Positions 1 through 8,893 of a DNA stretch of 64,000 nt are shown piece by piece. The DNA lies in assembly GCA_024695935.1 (NCBI GenBank), contig JAILHH010000041.1, positions 1 through 64,000 on the forward strand, read 5' to 3'. The translations under genes and the position numbers were made by a program. Under the pieces are notes generated by a model. It did no database searches and was not told the DNA's origin. It was given only the letters and a program-made list of their open reading frames with translations. Every line of letters begins with the position of its first letter. Positions within the stretch are counted from its first letter, which is position 1. Source of the stretch: Acetatifactor sp. Its GTDB lineage: Bacteria; Bacillota; Clostridia; Lachnospirales; Lachnospiraceae.

Positions 1-13
1 GTACAAGAAATAA

Positions 14-196
14 GTGGAGCTGATCTGCAGGAACGAAGAAAAGCTCCGTGCCACCATAACGGACGCACAGAAAGAACTGTTTGAGAAATACACCGATTGT
101 GTTCTGGAAAATCAGGTCATTACAGATTGCCTGATCTTCCAAAACGGCTTTAAGCCGGGTGCCGGGATGATGTTGGAAGTCATGGAGGATAACTAA
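14..196 (+). pseudogene. 3' remnant of a DUF6809-like gene
   Basis: The 60 readable codons (EEKLRATITDAQKELFEKY, then a FKPGAGMMLEVM tail) resemble the C-terminal half of the small DUF6809 proteins found in clostridial integrative elements; this is family recall, not a search. An in-frame TAA at 11-13 lies immediately before the GTG at 14, there is no ribosome binding site, and the family's N-terminal half is missing. I read it as a decayed or frameshifted remnant, although the rest may simply lie left of the window in another frame. Confidence 0.5.
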
Positions 197-365
197 CATA
201 GTTTGCGGAGGGGAATTATACTTCCTTTCCGTTTTTGTGTCAATTTTACTTTACACACTTTACATAGAATTCTAAAAAGTTTGACACGAAGTGGCTTATG
301 GATTTTACATTCGTTTTTTACAATAAATACGTCTCCTAAGGCTTTAACCAATTCAGCGATTGAAA

Positions 366-587
366 AACAGCGAGTATAAGAAAATTGAAAATTTCGCTGT
401 AGATAATTTTTCTTATACTTCAAGAGTAACAGCGAGAAATGTGATTTTAATTATTCCGCGGTAAAAAATTTAAGATTAATTCAATGGTGGACAGCGAGAA
501 TGACATTTAAAAGAATCCCGCTGTTGAAGAGCAGAATTTCAGTCAATTTCGGGCGGCGGAAAAAGCGATTTTGCAAATCTCGCTGAT
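366..587. repeat. Array D: four helically phased palindromic units, ACAGCG arms
   Basis: Four 36-bp units lie at 366-401, 428-463, 490-525 and 552-587, starting exactly 62 bp apart (about six helical turns). Each begins with a form of xACAGCGA and ends with its inverse TCGCTGTx. The second right arm (CCGCGGTA) has one change and the fourth left arm (GGCGGCGG) is degenerate. The interior is AT-rich. Unit length and spacing match the three TACAGT arrays elsewhere in the window, but the arm core differs. The array ends 87 bp before the tyrosine phosphatase gene. The 475-bp gap it occupies otherwise holds only the 16-bp tandem repeat at 622-669. Confidence 0.75.
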
Positions 588-621
588 AATTGCCGGAGCG
601 TAAAGAAAAGGACAGGTCAGG

Positions 622-669
622 AAAGAAAAAGTACAGTAAAGAAAAAGTACAGTAAAGAAAAAGGATTAC
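622..669. repeat. 16-bp tandem repeat, 2.7 copies
   Basis: AAAGAAAAAGTACAGT occurs at 622-637 and 638-653, followed by a partial third copy that diverges after AAAGAAAAAG. It lies directly in front of the phosphatase start codon at 675, and the purine-rich copies can supply alternative Shine-Dalgarno-like stretches. Length variation here could alter translation, but that is inference. Confidence 0.7.
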
Positions 670-674
670 AAGGG

Positions 675-1139
675 ATGATTAGAGTTCTAATGGTGTGCCT
701 GGGCAACATTTGTCGTTCGCCCATGGCGGAATTTGTTATGAAGGACATGGTAGAAAAAAATGGTCTTTCAGAAAAAATATATATCGAGTCTGCAGCTACA
801 AGCAGTGAGGAATACGGAAATCCAGTTTATCCGCCTGCGGTGCAGGAGTTAAAAAAACATGGGATCAACTCTGCGGGAAAATATGCCAGAACCTTGAAAA
901 AGGAAGATTATGATAAATTTGATTATATTATCGGCATGGAGGATAGGAATATCAGAAACATTCTTCGCATAGTAGGGTCTGATCCGGAAAAGAAGGTATA
1001 CCTGTTGATGGATTTTACGGATCACCCGGAAAATATAGATGACCCGTGGTATACAGGTGATTTTTCGGGAGTTTTCGCACAGATTTCTGAGGGTTGCGAA
1101 GCCTTGCTTGACAGATTAAAACAGGAAAGACGTTTATGA
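675..1139 (+). CDS. Low-molecular-weight protein tyrosine phosphatase
   Basis: Cytoplasmic phosphatase of the LMW-PTP family (ArsC/Wzb/YwlE fold), 154 residues, the usual length. The P-loop C-x5-R-S is at residues 8-15 (CLGNICRS) with C8 as nucleophile and R14 binding phosphate. The general-acid aspartate lies in the DDPW motif near residue 115, followed by a tyrosine. The ATG at 675 has AAGGA about 10 nt upstream. The gene stands alone between array D and tRNA-Leu. The substrate cannot be told from sequence: families of this type act on tyrosine kinases of capsule systems or on protein arginine phosphate, and neither partner is present here. No terminator is obvious before the tRNA. Confidence 0.93.
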   Translation: MIRVLMVCLGNICRSPMAEFVMKDMVEKNGLSEKIYIESAATSSEEYGNPVYPPAVQELKKHGINSAGKYARTLKKEDYDKFDYIIGMEDRNIRNILRIVGSDPEKKVYLLMDFTDHPENIDDPWYTGDFSGVFAQISEGCEALLDRLKQERRL

Positions 1140-1211
1140 TTTATCTTTATACATTCCTTAACATTTAATGATTGACTTTCAGCATAAAAGAAGTTAAAAT
1201 ATCAAAGGTGC

Positions 1212-1294
1212 GCAGGAATGGCGGAATGGCAGACGCGCTAGCTTCAGGTGCTAGTGGTGGCAACATCGTGTGGGTTCAAGTCCCATTTCCTGCA
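1212..1294 (+). tRNA. tRNA-Leu (anticodon CAG)
   Basis: The acceptor stem GCAGGAA (1212-1218) pairs perfectly with TTCCTGC (1287-1293), followed by discriminator A1294. The anticodon stem CTAGC/GCTAG encloses TTCAGGT, giving anticodon CAG. The long variable arm (TGGTGGCAACATCG) is typical of a class II leucine tRNA, and the T-loop GTTCAAGTCCC is canonical. CCA is not encoded; C-T-T follows. A terminator lies 10 nt downstream. Confidence 0.95.
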
Positions 1295-1303
1295 CTTGGT
1301 GGC

Positions 1304-1349
1304 GCGAAGCCGAATGCATTTAGTGTTCGTGTTTCGCGCTTCGCTTTTT
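1304..1349 (+). terminator. Intrinsic terminator of the tRNA-Leu transcript
   Basis: GCGAAGC (1304-1310) pairs with GCTTCGC (1338-1344). An inner CGAA/TTCG extension adds to the stem, which is followed by five T residues at 1345-1349. It sits just past the 3' end of tRNA-Leu. Confidence 0.75.
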
Positions 1350-1462
1350 GTATAACAACGAGCCTAAGTCCCACCTGCAAGCTCGCTTGCGAGGGGGACT
1401 TAGGCGACTGTAGAACACCGAAAGGCTTTGCCTTGAGGTGTGAAACAGAGTTGAAATCGAGC
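1348..1462. repeat. 115-bp dispersed structured repeat, copy 1
   Basis: By direct comparison this is 113/115 identical to 58744-58858; the two differences are adjacent, near the 5' end. It contains two strong hairpins. In the first, GCCTAAGTCCC pairs with GGGACTTAGGC around a smaller CTCGC/GCGAG palindrome. In the second, ACACC-GA-AAGGC pairs with GCCTT-GA-GGTGT with a symmetric GA/GA internal loop. Homology resumes after a roughly 10-bp gap (the region near CTACTCGATT). No open reading frame or target-site duplication is recognised. It could be a REP/MITE-type element or a small structured RNA. Confidence 0.85.
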
Positions 1463-1501
1463 AGGAGTCAGCCTACTCGATTTGCATATGTGAAAACTGC
1501 T

Positions 1502-1531
1502 CTGTGACTTAATTGTCACAGGGCTTTTTTT
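1502..1531 (+). terminator. Intrinsic terminator downstream of repeat copy 1
   Basis: CTGTGAC (1502-1508), loop TTAATT, GTCACAG (1515-1521), then GGC and seven T residues. It closes the structured region that follows tRNA-Leu and is absent from the second copy of the repeat, so it is a property of this locus. Confidence 0.8.
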
Positions 1532-1641
1532 ATGGGTTTTGCTTTGGCAAAACTTTATTTTGCCAAAGATATAATTGAAAGGAAAGTGGAATAATGCGAT
1601 AATATCTGTAATCGCAGAAAACTTTGAAAGGCAGGTGACTT

Positions 1642-2943
1642 TTGTTGGATATAAACGAAAAACAATTAAGTGAATATGCATCGAAAGTCATGGAACTTGC
1701 AAGAGATGCGATCACGATTCAGTACAGATTCTTTGACGGTGCTTTGGCAAAATATAAATTCATGGAAAATCCGGGGAGCGGCTGCTACAGAGCAAACGGT
1801 GAAGTGCTGTATTATGACCCGGAGAAACTGTTAAAAGACTACGTTGAAGAACCTAATTATCCGGTGAGGCTGTTACTTCACGTTCTGTTTCACGGCATAT
1901 TTTTGCACAGCTACCGCTTTGACAAGACCAATGAATACAATTGGAACATGGCCTGTGACATAGCTGTGGAAAATGTAGTCTTATCGCTCAACTGGCCGGA
2001 GGCAGCGCTGCTTCGGGACAACGAGCAGAGAATCAGGATAGAAAAGATTAAAAAATGGGTGCCATCCGTCACTGCAGACCCGCTGTACAGGGAGTTTTGT
2101 GTATCGGGAATGAGTATCGAAGCGGAGGCGGAATATAAGAGGCTTTTTACATTTGATCTTCATATGCCACGTATCACATACAAAGAGGAACCGCAGACCA
2201 TTATCACCAAGGAGGACTGGCAGAGGATCGCGGAGAGAGTAAAGGCTGAGTTAAAGAGTTTTTCAAAAAATGTTACGGGCAGTGAAACCATAAAGAGTAA
2301 TCTGAATGAGGCCACAAAGACCCGATATGACTATGATTCGATACTTAAAGCCTTTGCTGTAAGAGGCGAGGAGATCAAGGTAAATCCCGACGAATTTGAT
2401 TATATTTATTATACTTATGGCCTTAGGACATACGGGAAGCTGCCGTTGATAGAGCCACTTGAATATACTGAGAACAAAAAGATAAGGGATTTTGTGATCG
2501 CTGTTGACACATCGGCGTCATGCTCGGGTGAGGTGGTAAAGAGTTTCATGCAAAAGACTTACGAGATCCTGTCAGCCGAGAATTCTTTTTTCAAGGAAGT
2601 AAACATCCACATAATTCAATGTGATGCCACGATCCAGTCGGATACTGTGATAAAAAACAGGGATCAATTTGATGAATTCTTAAGGGAATTTACCGTGAAA
2701 GGTTTTGGAGCCACGGATTTCAGACCGGTGTTTGCCTACGTTGATGAACTGATCTACAACAGGGAATTTGATGATCTGCAGGGACTTGTTTATCTGACAG
2801 ACGGGTACGGGATCTATCCGGAAAAAGCACCAAAATATGATGTGATCTTTGCATTTTTGGATGAAGATGAAAACCGTGTGCCGGTTCCGCCCTGGAGCAT
2901 CAAAGTAATCCTGGAAAGTGAAGATGTTTTGCAGGAAAAGTAG
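1642..2943 (+). CDS. VWA-like protein with DUF2201-type metallopeptidase-like N-terminus
   Basis: The first ~200 residues resemble the putative metallopeptidase part of DUF2201 proteins (LLHVLFHGIFLHSYRF, then WNMACDIAVE). The C-terminal half is a von Willebrand A-like domain whose DFVIAVDTSASCSG stretch carries a DxSxS-like metal site. The expected zinc motif HExxH appears as HVLFH, so the glutamate is missing and peptidase activity is doubtful. Start: TTG at 1642 (a second TTG follows), with AAAGGCAGGTG just upstream and no suitable ATG. First gene of a VWA/MoxR-ATPase/leucine-rich-repeat set. In known pairs a MoxR AAA ATPase remodels or loads a VWA partner, and I infer the same here. Confidence 0.8.
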   Translation: MLDINEKQLSEYASKVMELARDAITIQYRFFDGALAKYKFMENPGSGCYRANGEVLYYDPEKLLKDYVEEPNYPVRLLLHVLFHGIFLHSYRFDKTNEYNWNMACDIAVENVVLSLNWPEAALLRDNEQRIRIEKIKKWVPSVTADPLYREFCVSGMSIEAEAEYKRLFTFDLHMPRITYKEEPQTIITKEDWQRIAERVKAELKSFSKNVTGSETIKSNLNEATKTRYDYDSILKAFAVRGEEIKVNPDEFDYIYYTYGLRTYGKLPLIEPLEYTENKKIRDFVIAVDTSASCSGEVVKSFMQKTYEILSAENSFFKEVNIHIIQCDATIQSDTVIKNRDQFDEFLREFTVKGFGATDFRPVFAYVDELIYNREFDDLQGLVYLTDGYGIYPEKAPKYDVIFAFLDEDENRVPVPPWSIKVILESEDVLQEK

Positions 2944-2985
2944 CTTGTTGGAAAAATTCAGATTTTTACACAGAGAGGGTAACGA

Positions 2986-4470
2986 ATGAACATAGCAGAG
3001 GCAAAGGAATATATTAAAAATACTGTAAGCATTTACTTAAAAAAAGATGAGTTCGGTGACTACAAGATCCCTGTTGTCAGGCAGCGCCCCATATTTTTGA
3101 TAGGCGCTCCGGGAATCGGAAAAACCGCCATCATGGAGCAGGTGGCAGGAGAACTCGGGATAGCTCTTGTCAGCTATTCCATGACGCATCATACCAGACA
3201 GTCGGCATTGGGCCTTCCTTTTATAAAGGAAAAGGAATACGGCGGAGTAAAATATGATGTTTCGGAATACACCATGAGCGAGATCATTTCATCCGTTTAC
3301 GAGACCATGGATGAGAGCGGCATTAAGGAAGGCATATTGTTTTTGGACGAGATCAACTGTGTGTCCGAGACATTGGCTCCCTCAATGCTTCAATTTCTCC
3401 AGTATAAGGTCTTTGGAAGGCATGCCGTTCCTGAGGGATGGGTGATAGTGACTGCGGGAAACCCTGTGGAATACAATAAATCCGTCAGAGAGTTTGATGT
3501 GGTAACTTTGGACAGATTAAAGGTTTTGTCCGTGGATGCGGATTATCCCGCATGGAAAAAATACGCGGTGGAAAAGGGCATTCACCAGGCAGTCCAGAAT
3601 TTCCTGGATGCCAATAAGGATATGTTTTATATGTGCGAGACAACGGCCGACGGCAAGGCATATGTCACCGCAAGAGGCTGGGAGGATCTCTCGGATATAT
3701 TGTATCTCTACGAGGAGGATGGCCTGAAAGTGGGCGAAAATCTGGTGGGCCAGTACCTTAAAAACGACAGAGTTGTGCGGGAATTTACCGCTTTTTATGA
3801 TCTTTACAACAAATACAAACAGATATATCGCCTGGAAAATCTCCTTACAGGGGAATACTCGGATGAAATGATAAACAAGGCAAAGGCAGCAGGCGTGGAC
3901 GAAAAACTGTCCATCGTGGGTCTTTTGTCAGGAAAAGTCATGGAGGAGATGAAGGAAGTCCAGACGGAGGCAGAGTACATAAAGGAGATATTCCCGGCCC
4001 TTAAAAATATCAAGGAATCTGGGGATCCTGTCTCTGATATCAAGGCCCAGATCGAGGCGAGGGATACCATCATCACCACCAAGAAAAAGGCCGGAACGTT
4101 GACTTCCGCTGAAAAGCGCAAGCACAAAAAGATCAGGAAATTCTACACGGAAATTTTGAATGCGGTTAGTGGCGAAAACTCCGCCCCGTCAGAAGTTATA
4201 GGAAAAGTATATAACGGCAAAGTGTCGGAGTTAAAGGAATCCACTGAAAAGGTTAAGGAAAAGCTTCACAACGGCTTTGAATTTTTGAGTAGTACCTTTG
4301 GGGATGAGAGCAATGAGATGTTGGTCTTTGTGACAAAGCTTACTCTCGGTGAAAAAAGCGCCGCATTCCTCAGAAACTTCGGCTCCGCAGATTATGACAA
4401 ATACAATTCGCTCCTGATGGTGAGCGACAGAAAGGAAGCCCTCAGGGACGAGATATTAAAGGTGCTCTAA
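2986..4470 (+). CDS. MoxR-like AAA ATPase
   Basis: An AAA-family ATPase of 494 residues. Walker A is GAPGIGKT near residues 40-48 and Walker B is ILFLDEIN near 116-123, followed by a sensor-1 TAGNP. The region after residue ~300 is charged and helical (many K/E) and may be a partner-specific extension. It starts 42 bp after the VWA gene with AGAGGG before the ATG, and the next gene follows after three bases, so the three are probably one transcript. Cytoplasmic; likely a chaperone-like ATPase for the VWA protein. The substrate is unknown. Confidence 0.88.
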   Translation: MNIAEAKEYIKNTVSIYLKKDEFGDYKIPVVRQRPIFLIGAPGIGKTAIMEQVAGELGIALVSYSMTHHTRQSALGLPFIKEKEYGGVKYDVSEYTMSEIISSVYETMDESGIKEGILFLDEINCVSETLAPSMLQFLQYKVFGRHAVPEGWVIVTAGNPVEYNKSVREFDVVTLDRLKVLSVDADYPAWKKYAVEKGIHQAVQNFLDANKDMFYMCETTADGKAYVTARGWEDLSDILYLYEEDGLKVGENLVGQYLKNDRVVREFTAFYDLYNKYKQIYRLENLLTGEYSDEMINKAKAAGVDEKLSIVGLLSGKVMEEMKEVQTEAEYIKEIFPALKNIKESGDPVSDIKAQIEARDTIITTKKKAGTLTSAEKRKHKKIRKFYTEILNAVSGENSAPSEVIGKVYNGKVSELKESTEKVKEKLHNGFEFLSSTFGDESNEMLVFVTKLTLGEKSAAFLRNFGSADYDKYNSLLMVSDRKEALRDEILKVL

Positions 4471-4473
4471 GAT

Positions 4474-5406
4474 ATGGAAATCCTATATGAACTCAGAGAA
4501 AAAAGTGCATATGTAAGCGGCTTTGAGGGGACGGGAGTAAGCTTTACGGTTCCGGACAAGGTCCTTATTGATGACAATTATTACGTGGTCAGGGGAGTTG
4601 CAAAAAAAGCTCTTCTTGGCTGTGTGGGACTTAGGAACATTTCCCTTCCCGGCACTGTGGCAAAGATCGAGGACTGGGCTTTTTCAGGCTGCGCTCATCT
4701 TGAAAAGTTTGTGGTAAGAGCCACAGAAGAAAAAGATAGTGAACCCATAAACATCGAGTTTGGACGAGGGGTGTTTGACAAGTGCGCCCTTCTTCGCGAC
4801 ATGCTTATAGGCTATGGGGATTCCGATGACAGGTCAGTACTTCTTGCGGTGACAGTAAACAGGCTTCCCGCTGATTACATTTTGAAAAATATTACCGCCT
4901 CCGACGAGGATTTTTTCAAAAGCTGGGATCTTGCGCTTTCCACATTTTTAAACAACAGCGATTTCGACGGAAGTGATGCGGCCTGCCCCAGCGGTGAGGA
5001 GGACATTTCCTATGATTATCTGGGCTCCATCGATGGGGAGATGCCTTCGGAGAACTCGGCTTTTGTGGATGACGTGAGAGAAAACAAGGCCTATCTGTGT
5101 CTCCTCAGGCTTAAATACAATCGCTTTATAAGCAGTGAGACAGAGAAAAAGTGCAGGGACTACATGGCAGGCACCCACAATTTGGACGGCAGGCAGAGTG
5201 CATGGCAGGTTATAAAAAAGTATTTCTCGGACAACAGGGATTATATCAATCTGTTTTTGGATGAGACAAAGCCCGACAACAAAAAAGTGGAGGAACTTCT
5301 AAGCGAGCTTGGGGACAATCATGCCCTGTGCAAATCCATTCTCATCGGCTTTGGCAAAGATGAAAAGAGCGGCGAGGGTGATTTTTTCTCGGATTTTTCA
5401 CTTTAG
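4474..5406 (+). CDS. BspA-like leucine-rich repeat protein
   Basis: 310 residues with no signal peptide. Residues ~30-90 hold BspA/LRR_5-type repeats (LRNISLPGTVAKIEDWAF, then SGCAHLEKFVV), a fold usually used for protein binding. The C-terminal half is acidic and helical with no family I recognise. It starts 3 bp after the MoxR ATPase, so translation is probably coupled. With a VWA protein and an AAA ATPase upstream, an adaptor or substrate-recognition role is a reasonable inference. No terminator is evident within 200 bp downstream. Confidence 0.75.
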   Translation: MEILYELREKSAYVSGFEGTGVSFTVPDKVLIDDNYYVVRGVAKKALLGCVGLRNISLPGTVAKIEDWAFSGCAHLEKFVVRATEEKDSEPINIEFGRGVFDKCALLRDMLIGYGDSDDRSVLLAVTVNRLPADYILKNITASDEDFFKSWDLALSTFLNNSDFDGSDAACPSGEEDISYDYLGSIDGEMPSENSAFVDDVRENKAYLCLLRLKYNRFISSETEKKCRDYMAGTHNLDGRQSAWQVIKKYFSDNRDYINLFLDETKPDNKKVEELLSELGDNHALCKSILIGFGKDEKSGEGDFFSDFSL

Positions 5407-5556
5407 AATAGCGCTTTATTTTTATGCAAATGACGATTTAGCGCAATAGTGCGGTAAAAAATCACAATATTTTGCCTCTAAAAGGCATATGCTTTTGTGT
5501 AATGGGTAGATATTGAGTTTTGAGTCTAATTTATTAGTTATTTATGAGAGAGTTTA

Positions 5557-5565
5557 TGTTATAAT
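5557..5565 (+). promoter_or_regulatory. Extended -10 promoter of carB
   Basis: TGTTATAAT matches an extended -10 (TGn plus TATAAT) 62 bp before the carB ATG. No convincing -35 was found 17 bp upstream, which is common for extended -10 promoters. No PyrR-type attenuator hairpin is visible in the leader. Confidence 0.55.
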
Positions 5566-5627
5566 TCCTTTTGGTAAATTTTGCATAATTTTACAAAAAA
5601 TAAATTTGAATATGGAGAGTAGACTAC

Positions 5628-8600
5628 ATGCCACAGAGAACAGACATCAAAAAGATATTGATCATAGGTTCAGGTCCCATTGTCATCGGACAGGCCTGTG
5701 AGTTTGACTATTCCGGAACTCAGGCTTGCAAAGCTTTGAGAAGTCTGGGATATGAAATTGTTTTGGTTAATTCAAATCCGGCCACCATCATGACGGACCC
5801 GGAGATGGCGGACATCACTTATATTGAGCCCCTCAATGTAAGACGTCTGGAACAGATCATTGCAAAAGAGCGTCCCGATGCTCTGCTTCCCAATCTCGGC
5901 GGACAGTCAGGACTCAATCTGTGTTCCGAATTATATAAAGAAGGCATTTTGGACAAATATAACGTAAAGGTTATAGGTGTCCAGGTTGATGCCATTGAGA
6001 GAGGCGAGGACCGTATAGAGTTCAAGGAGACCATGAATTCTCTCGGAGTTGACATGGCCCGTTCCGAGGTTGCCTACAGTGTTGAGGAAGCCTTAAAGAT
6101 CGCCGATTCACTTGGTTATCCCGTGGTGCTTCGTCCCGCTTATACCATGGGCGGCGCCGGCGGCGGACTTGTTTACAATAAAGAAGAGTTAAAGACCGTC
6201 TGTGCAAGAGGTCTTCAGGCCAGCCTAATTGGTCAGGTTCTGGTTGAGGAATCAATACTTGGCTGGGAAGAACTTGAGCTTGAGGTAGTCCGTGACAAGG
6301 ACAACAACATGATCACAATCTGCTTCATCGAGAACGTGGATCCCGTGGGACTTCACACCGGTGATTCTTTCTGTACCGCGCCTTTCCTTACCATCGATGA
6401 CGATCTGGCAAAGGAACTGCAGCGTCAGGCTTACAAGATCGTTGAGCACATCGGAGTTATCGGTGGAACCAACGTTCAGTTTGCTCATGATCCCGTATCC
6501 GGCAGGATCGTCGTTATCGAGATCAATCCCAGAACCAGCCGTTCATCCGCACTTGCTTCAAAGGCAACCGGTTTCCCCATCGCGCTTGTATCCGCAAAAC
6601 TTGCAACAGGACTTACTCTTTCAGAGCTTCCCTGCGGAAAATACGGCACGCTTGATAAGTATGTTCCGGATGGAGATTATGTTGTAGTTAAATTTGCACG
6701 CTGGGCTTTTGAAAAGTTCAAGGGTGTAGAGGATAAGCTTGGTACTCAGATGCGCGCCGTAGGTGAAGTAATGAGTATCGGAAAGACTTACAAGGAAGCA
6801 TTCCAGAAGGCAGTTAGATCCCTTGAAAAGGATCGATACGGTCTCGGATTTGTAAAGAATTTCAATGAGAAATCAAAGGAAGAGCTTTTAAAGGCTCTTG
6901 TCACTCCCTCAAGTGAGAGACATTTCATCATGTACGAGGCCTTGAGAAAAGGTGCTACTGTTGATGAGATCTTTGATATCACAAAGGTAAAAAAATACTT
7001 CATCGAGCAGATGAAAGAGCTTGTTGAAGAGGAAGAAGAACTCTTAAAGAACAAGGGAAGTCTTCCCTCTGACGAGGCACTTATTCAGGCAAAGAAGGAC
7101 GGATTCTCAGACAAGTATCTGGCAAAGATCCTGGAGATCGATGAGAGCGTTGTGAGAAATAAGAGAGAGGCTCTCGGCATCTCAGAGAACTGGGACAGCG
7201 TTCACGTAAGCGGAACAGAGGACAGCGCTTACTACTACTCAACATATAACGGAGAGGACAATGATCCCGTAAGCAGTGACAAAAAGAAGGTAATGATCCT
7301 GGGCGGTGGTCCTAACAGGATCGGACAGGGTATCGAGTTTGACTATTGTTGCGTACATGCAGCTCAGTCATTAAAGAAACTCGGCTTTGAGACCATTATC
7401 GTAAACTGCAATCCCGAGACTGTTTCAACCGATTATGATACATCCGACAAACTCTATTTCGAGCCCCTTACACTTGAGGATGTACTTAGCATTTACAGAA
7501 AAGAAAACCCCGTGGGTGTCATAGCTCAGTTCGGTGGTCAGACACCTCTTAACCTTGCAGAGAAATTAAAGGAAAACGGTGTAAAGATCCTTGGCACCAC
7601 TCCCGAGGTTATCGCACTTGCAGAGGACAGAGATCTGTTCCGTGCCATGATGGAGAAACTTGAGATCCCCATGCCTGAGGCAGGAATGGCTATTAATATC
7701 GAAGAGGCTTTGGAAGTTGCTCACAAGATCGGATATCCCGTAATGGTTCGTCCTTCCTTCGTCCTGGGCGGAAGAGGAATGGAAGTGGTTTATGATGATG
7801 AAACTCTGGAGAGTTACATGGCAGCAGCCATCGGCGTAACTCCCGACAGACCGATCCTCATCGACAGATTCCTCAACCATGCTATGGAATGTGAGGCCGA
7901 TGCCATCGCAGACGGAACCCATGCATATGTTCCCGCTGTTATGGAGCATATTGAACTTGCCGGAATCCACTCCGGAGACTCCGCATGTATCATCCCTTCA
8001 AAGCATATCTCGGAAAAGAATCTGGCTACTATCAAAGAGTACACCAGAAGGATCGCCGAAGAGATGCATGTCGTGGGACTTATGAATATGCAGTATGCCA
8101 TCGAAAATGACAAGGTATTTGTCATCGAGGCAAACCCCAGAGCAAGTAGAACCGTGCCCCTTGTTTCCAAGGTATGCGGAATCAAGATGGTACCTCTTGC
8201 AGTAGATATCGTAACAAGTGAACTTACAGGCAGACCTTCACCCATAAAGGATTTAAAGGACAGAAAGATACCTTATTACGGCGTAAAGGAAGCGGTATTC
8301 CCCTTCAATATGTTCCCTGAAGTTGACCCGATCCTGGGGCCTGAGATGCGCTCTACCGGAGAGGTTCTTGGAATCTCCACCACAAACGGCGAGGCATATT
8401 TCAAGGCGCAGGAAGGTGCAAAGGCAGAACTTCCCACAAAGGGTACAGCTCTTATTTCCGTAAACAGAAAAGACAAGCCCGAAGCTCCCGCAGTTGCAAA
8501 ACTTTTGTCTGAGGCAGGATTTAAGATTGTGGCAACAGGCACAACTTATGAAAAGATCGTAGAAGCCGGAATCCCTGCGGAAAAGGTAAAGAAGCTCTAC

Positions 8601-8846
8601 GAGGGCAGACCCAATATCATGGACATGATCACCAACGGAGATATCGATTTGGTTGTTAACACTCCCAGCGGCAAGGAAAGCGTTCATGACGACAGCTATC
8701 TCAGAAAGACCGCCATCAAGGCGCATGTTCCGTATATCACCACCATGACAGGAGCAATGGCAGCGGCAGAGGGAATCAAGTTTGTGCTTGAAAACGGCGA
8801 TGATGACATCAAATCCCTTCAGGAATGGCATGCAGAGATCAAATAG
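5628..8846 (+). CDS. carB: Carbamoyl phosphate synthase large subunit
   Basis: Catalyses ATP-dependent synthesis of carbamoyl phosphate from bicarbonate and glutamine-derived ammonia for pyrimidines and arginine. 1072 residues, full length. The N-terminal half (~1-400) holds the carboxyphosphate ATP-grasp domain (GQACEFDYSGTQACKAL near the start, EINPRTSRSSALASKATGFP). The oligomerisation domain follows (~400-550), then the second ATP-grasp domain (GIEFDYCCVHAAQSL, EANPRASRTVPL), and an MGS-like allosteric domain from ~935. GGAGAG precedes the ATG. The small subunit carA is not adjacent, and pyrBI lies 17 kb away on the other strand. Confidence 0.97.
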   Translation: MPQRTDIKKILIIGSGPIVIGQACEFDYSGTQACKALRSLGYEIVLVNSNPATIMTDPEMADITYIEPLNVRRLEQIIAKERPDALLPNLGGQSGLNLCSELYKEGILDKYNVKVIGVQVDAIERGEDRIEFKETMNSLGVDMARSEVAYSVEEALKIADSLGYPVVLRPAYTMGGAGGGLVYNKEELKTVCARGLQASLIGQVLVEESILGWEELELEVVRDKDNNMITICFIENVDPVGLHTGDSFCTAPFLTIDDDLAKELQRQAYKIVEHIGVIGGTNVQFAHDPVSGRIVVIEINPRTSRSSALASKATGFPIALVSAKLATGLTLSELPCGKYGTLDKYVPDGDYVVVKFARWAFEKFKGVEDKLGTQMRAVGEVMSIGKTYKEAFQKAVRSLEKDRYGLGFVKNFNEKSKEELLKALVTPSSERHFIMYEALRKGATVDEIFDITKVKKYFIEQMKELVEEEEELLKNKGSLPSDEALIQAKKDGFSDKYLAKILEIDESVVRNKREALGISENWDSVHVSGTEDSAYYYSTYNGEDNDPVSSDKKKVMILGGGPNRIGQGIEFDYCCVHAAQSLKKLGFETIIVNCNPETVSTDYDTSDKLYFEPLTLEDVLSIYRKENPVGVIAQFGGQTPLNLAEKLKENGVKILGTTPEVIALAEDRDLFRAMMEKLEIPMPEAGMAINIEEALEVAHKIGYPVMVRPSFVLGGRGMEVVYDDETLESYMAAAIGVTPDRPILIDRFLNHAMECEADAIADGTHAYVPAVMEHIELAGIHSGDSACIIPSKHISEKNLATIKEYTRRIAEEMHVVGLMNMQYAIENDKVFVIEANPRASRTVPLVSKVCGIKMVPLAVDIVTSELTGRPSPIKDLKDRKIPYYGVKEAVFPFNMFPEVDPILGPEMRSTGEVLGISTTNGEAYFKAQEGAKAELPTKGTALISVNRKDKPEAPAVAKLLSEAGFKIVATGTTYEKIVEAGIPAEKVKKLYEGRPNIMDMITNGDIDLVVNTPSGKESVHDDSYLRKTAIKAHVPYITTMTGAMAAAEGIKFVLENGDDDIKSLQEWHAEIK

Positions 8847-8893
8847 TTATTGACCGTAAAAACAGTTAAAACATATTTATATCAAACAAAAAT

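Noticed and set aside
193-423. 76-codon minus-strand frame
   Set aside because: No ribosome binding site, no recognisable protein, and it overlaps array D.
1172-1507. 111-codon open frame across tRNA-Leu and the 115-bp repeat
   Set aside because: It runs through a tRNA and two hairpins, has no ribosome binding site, and the translation is low-complexity noise.
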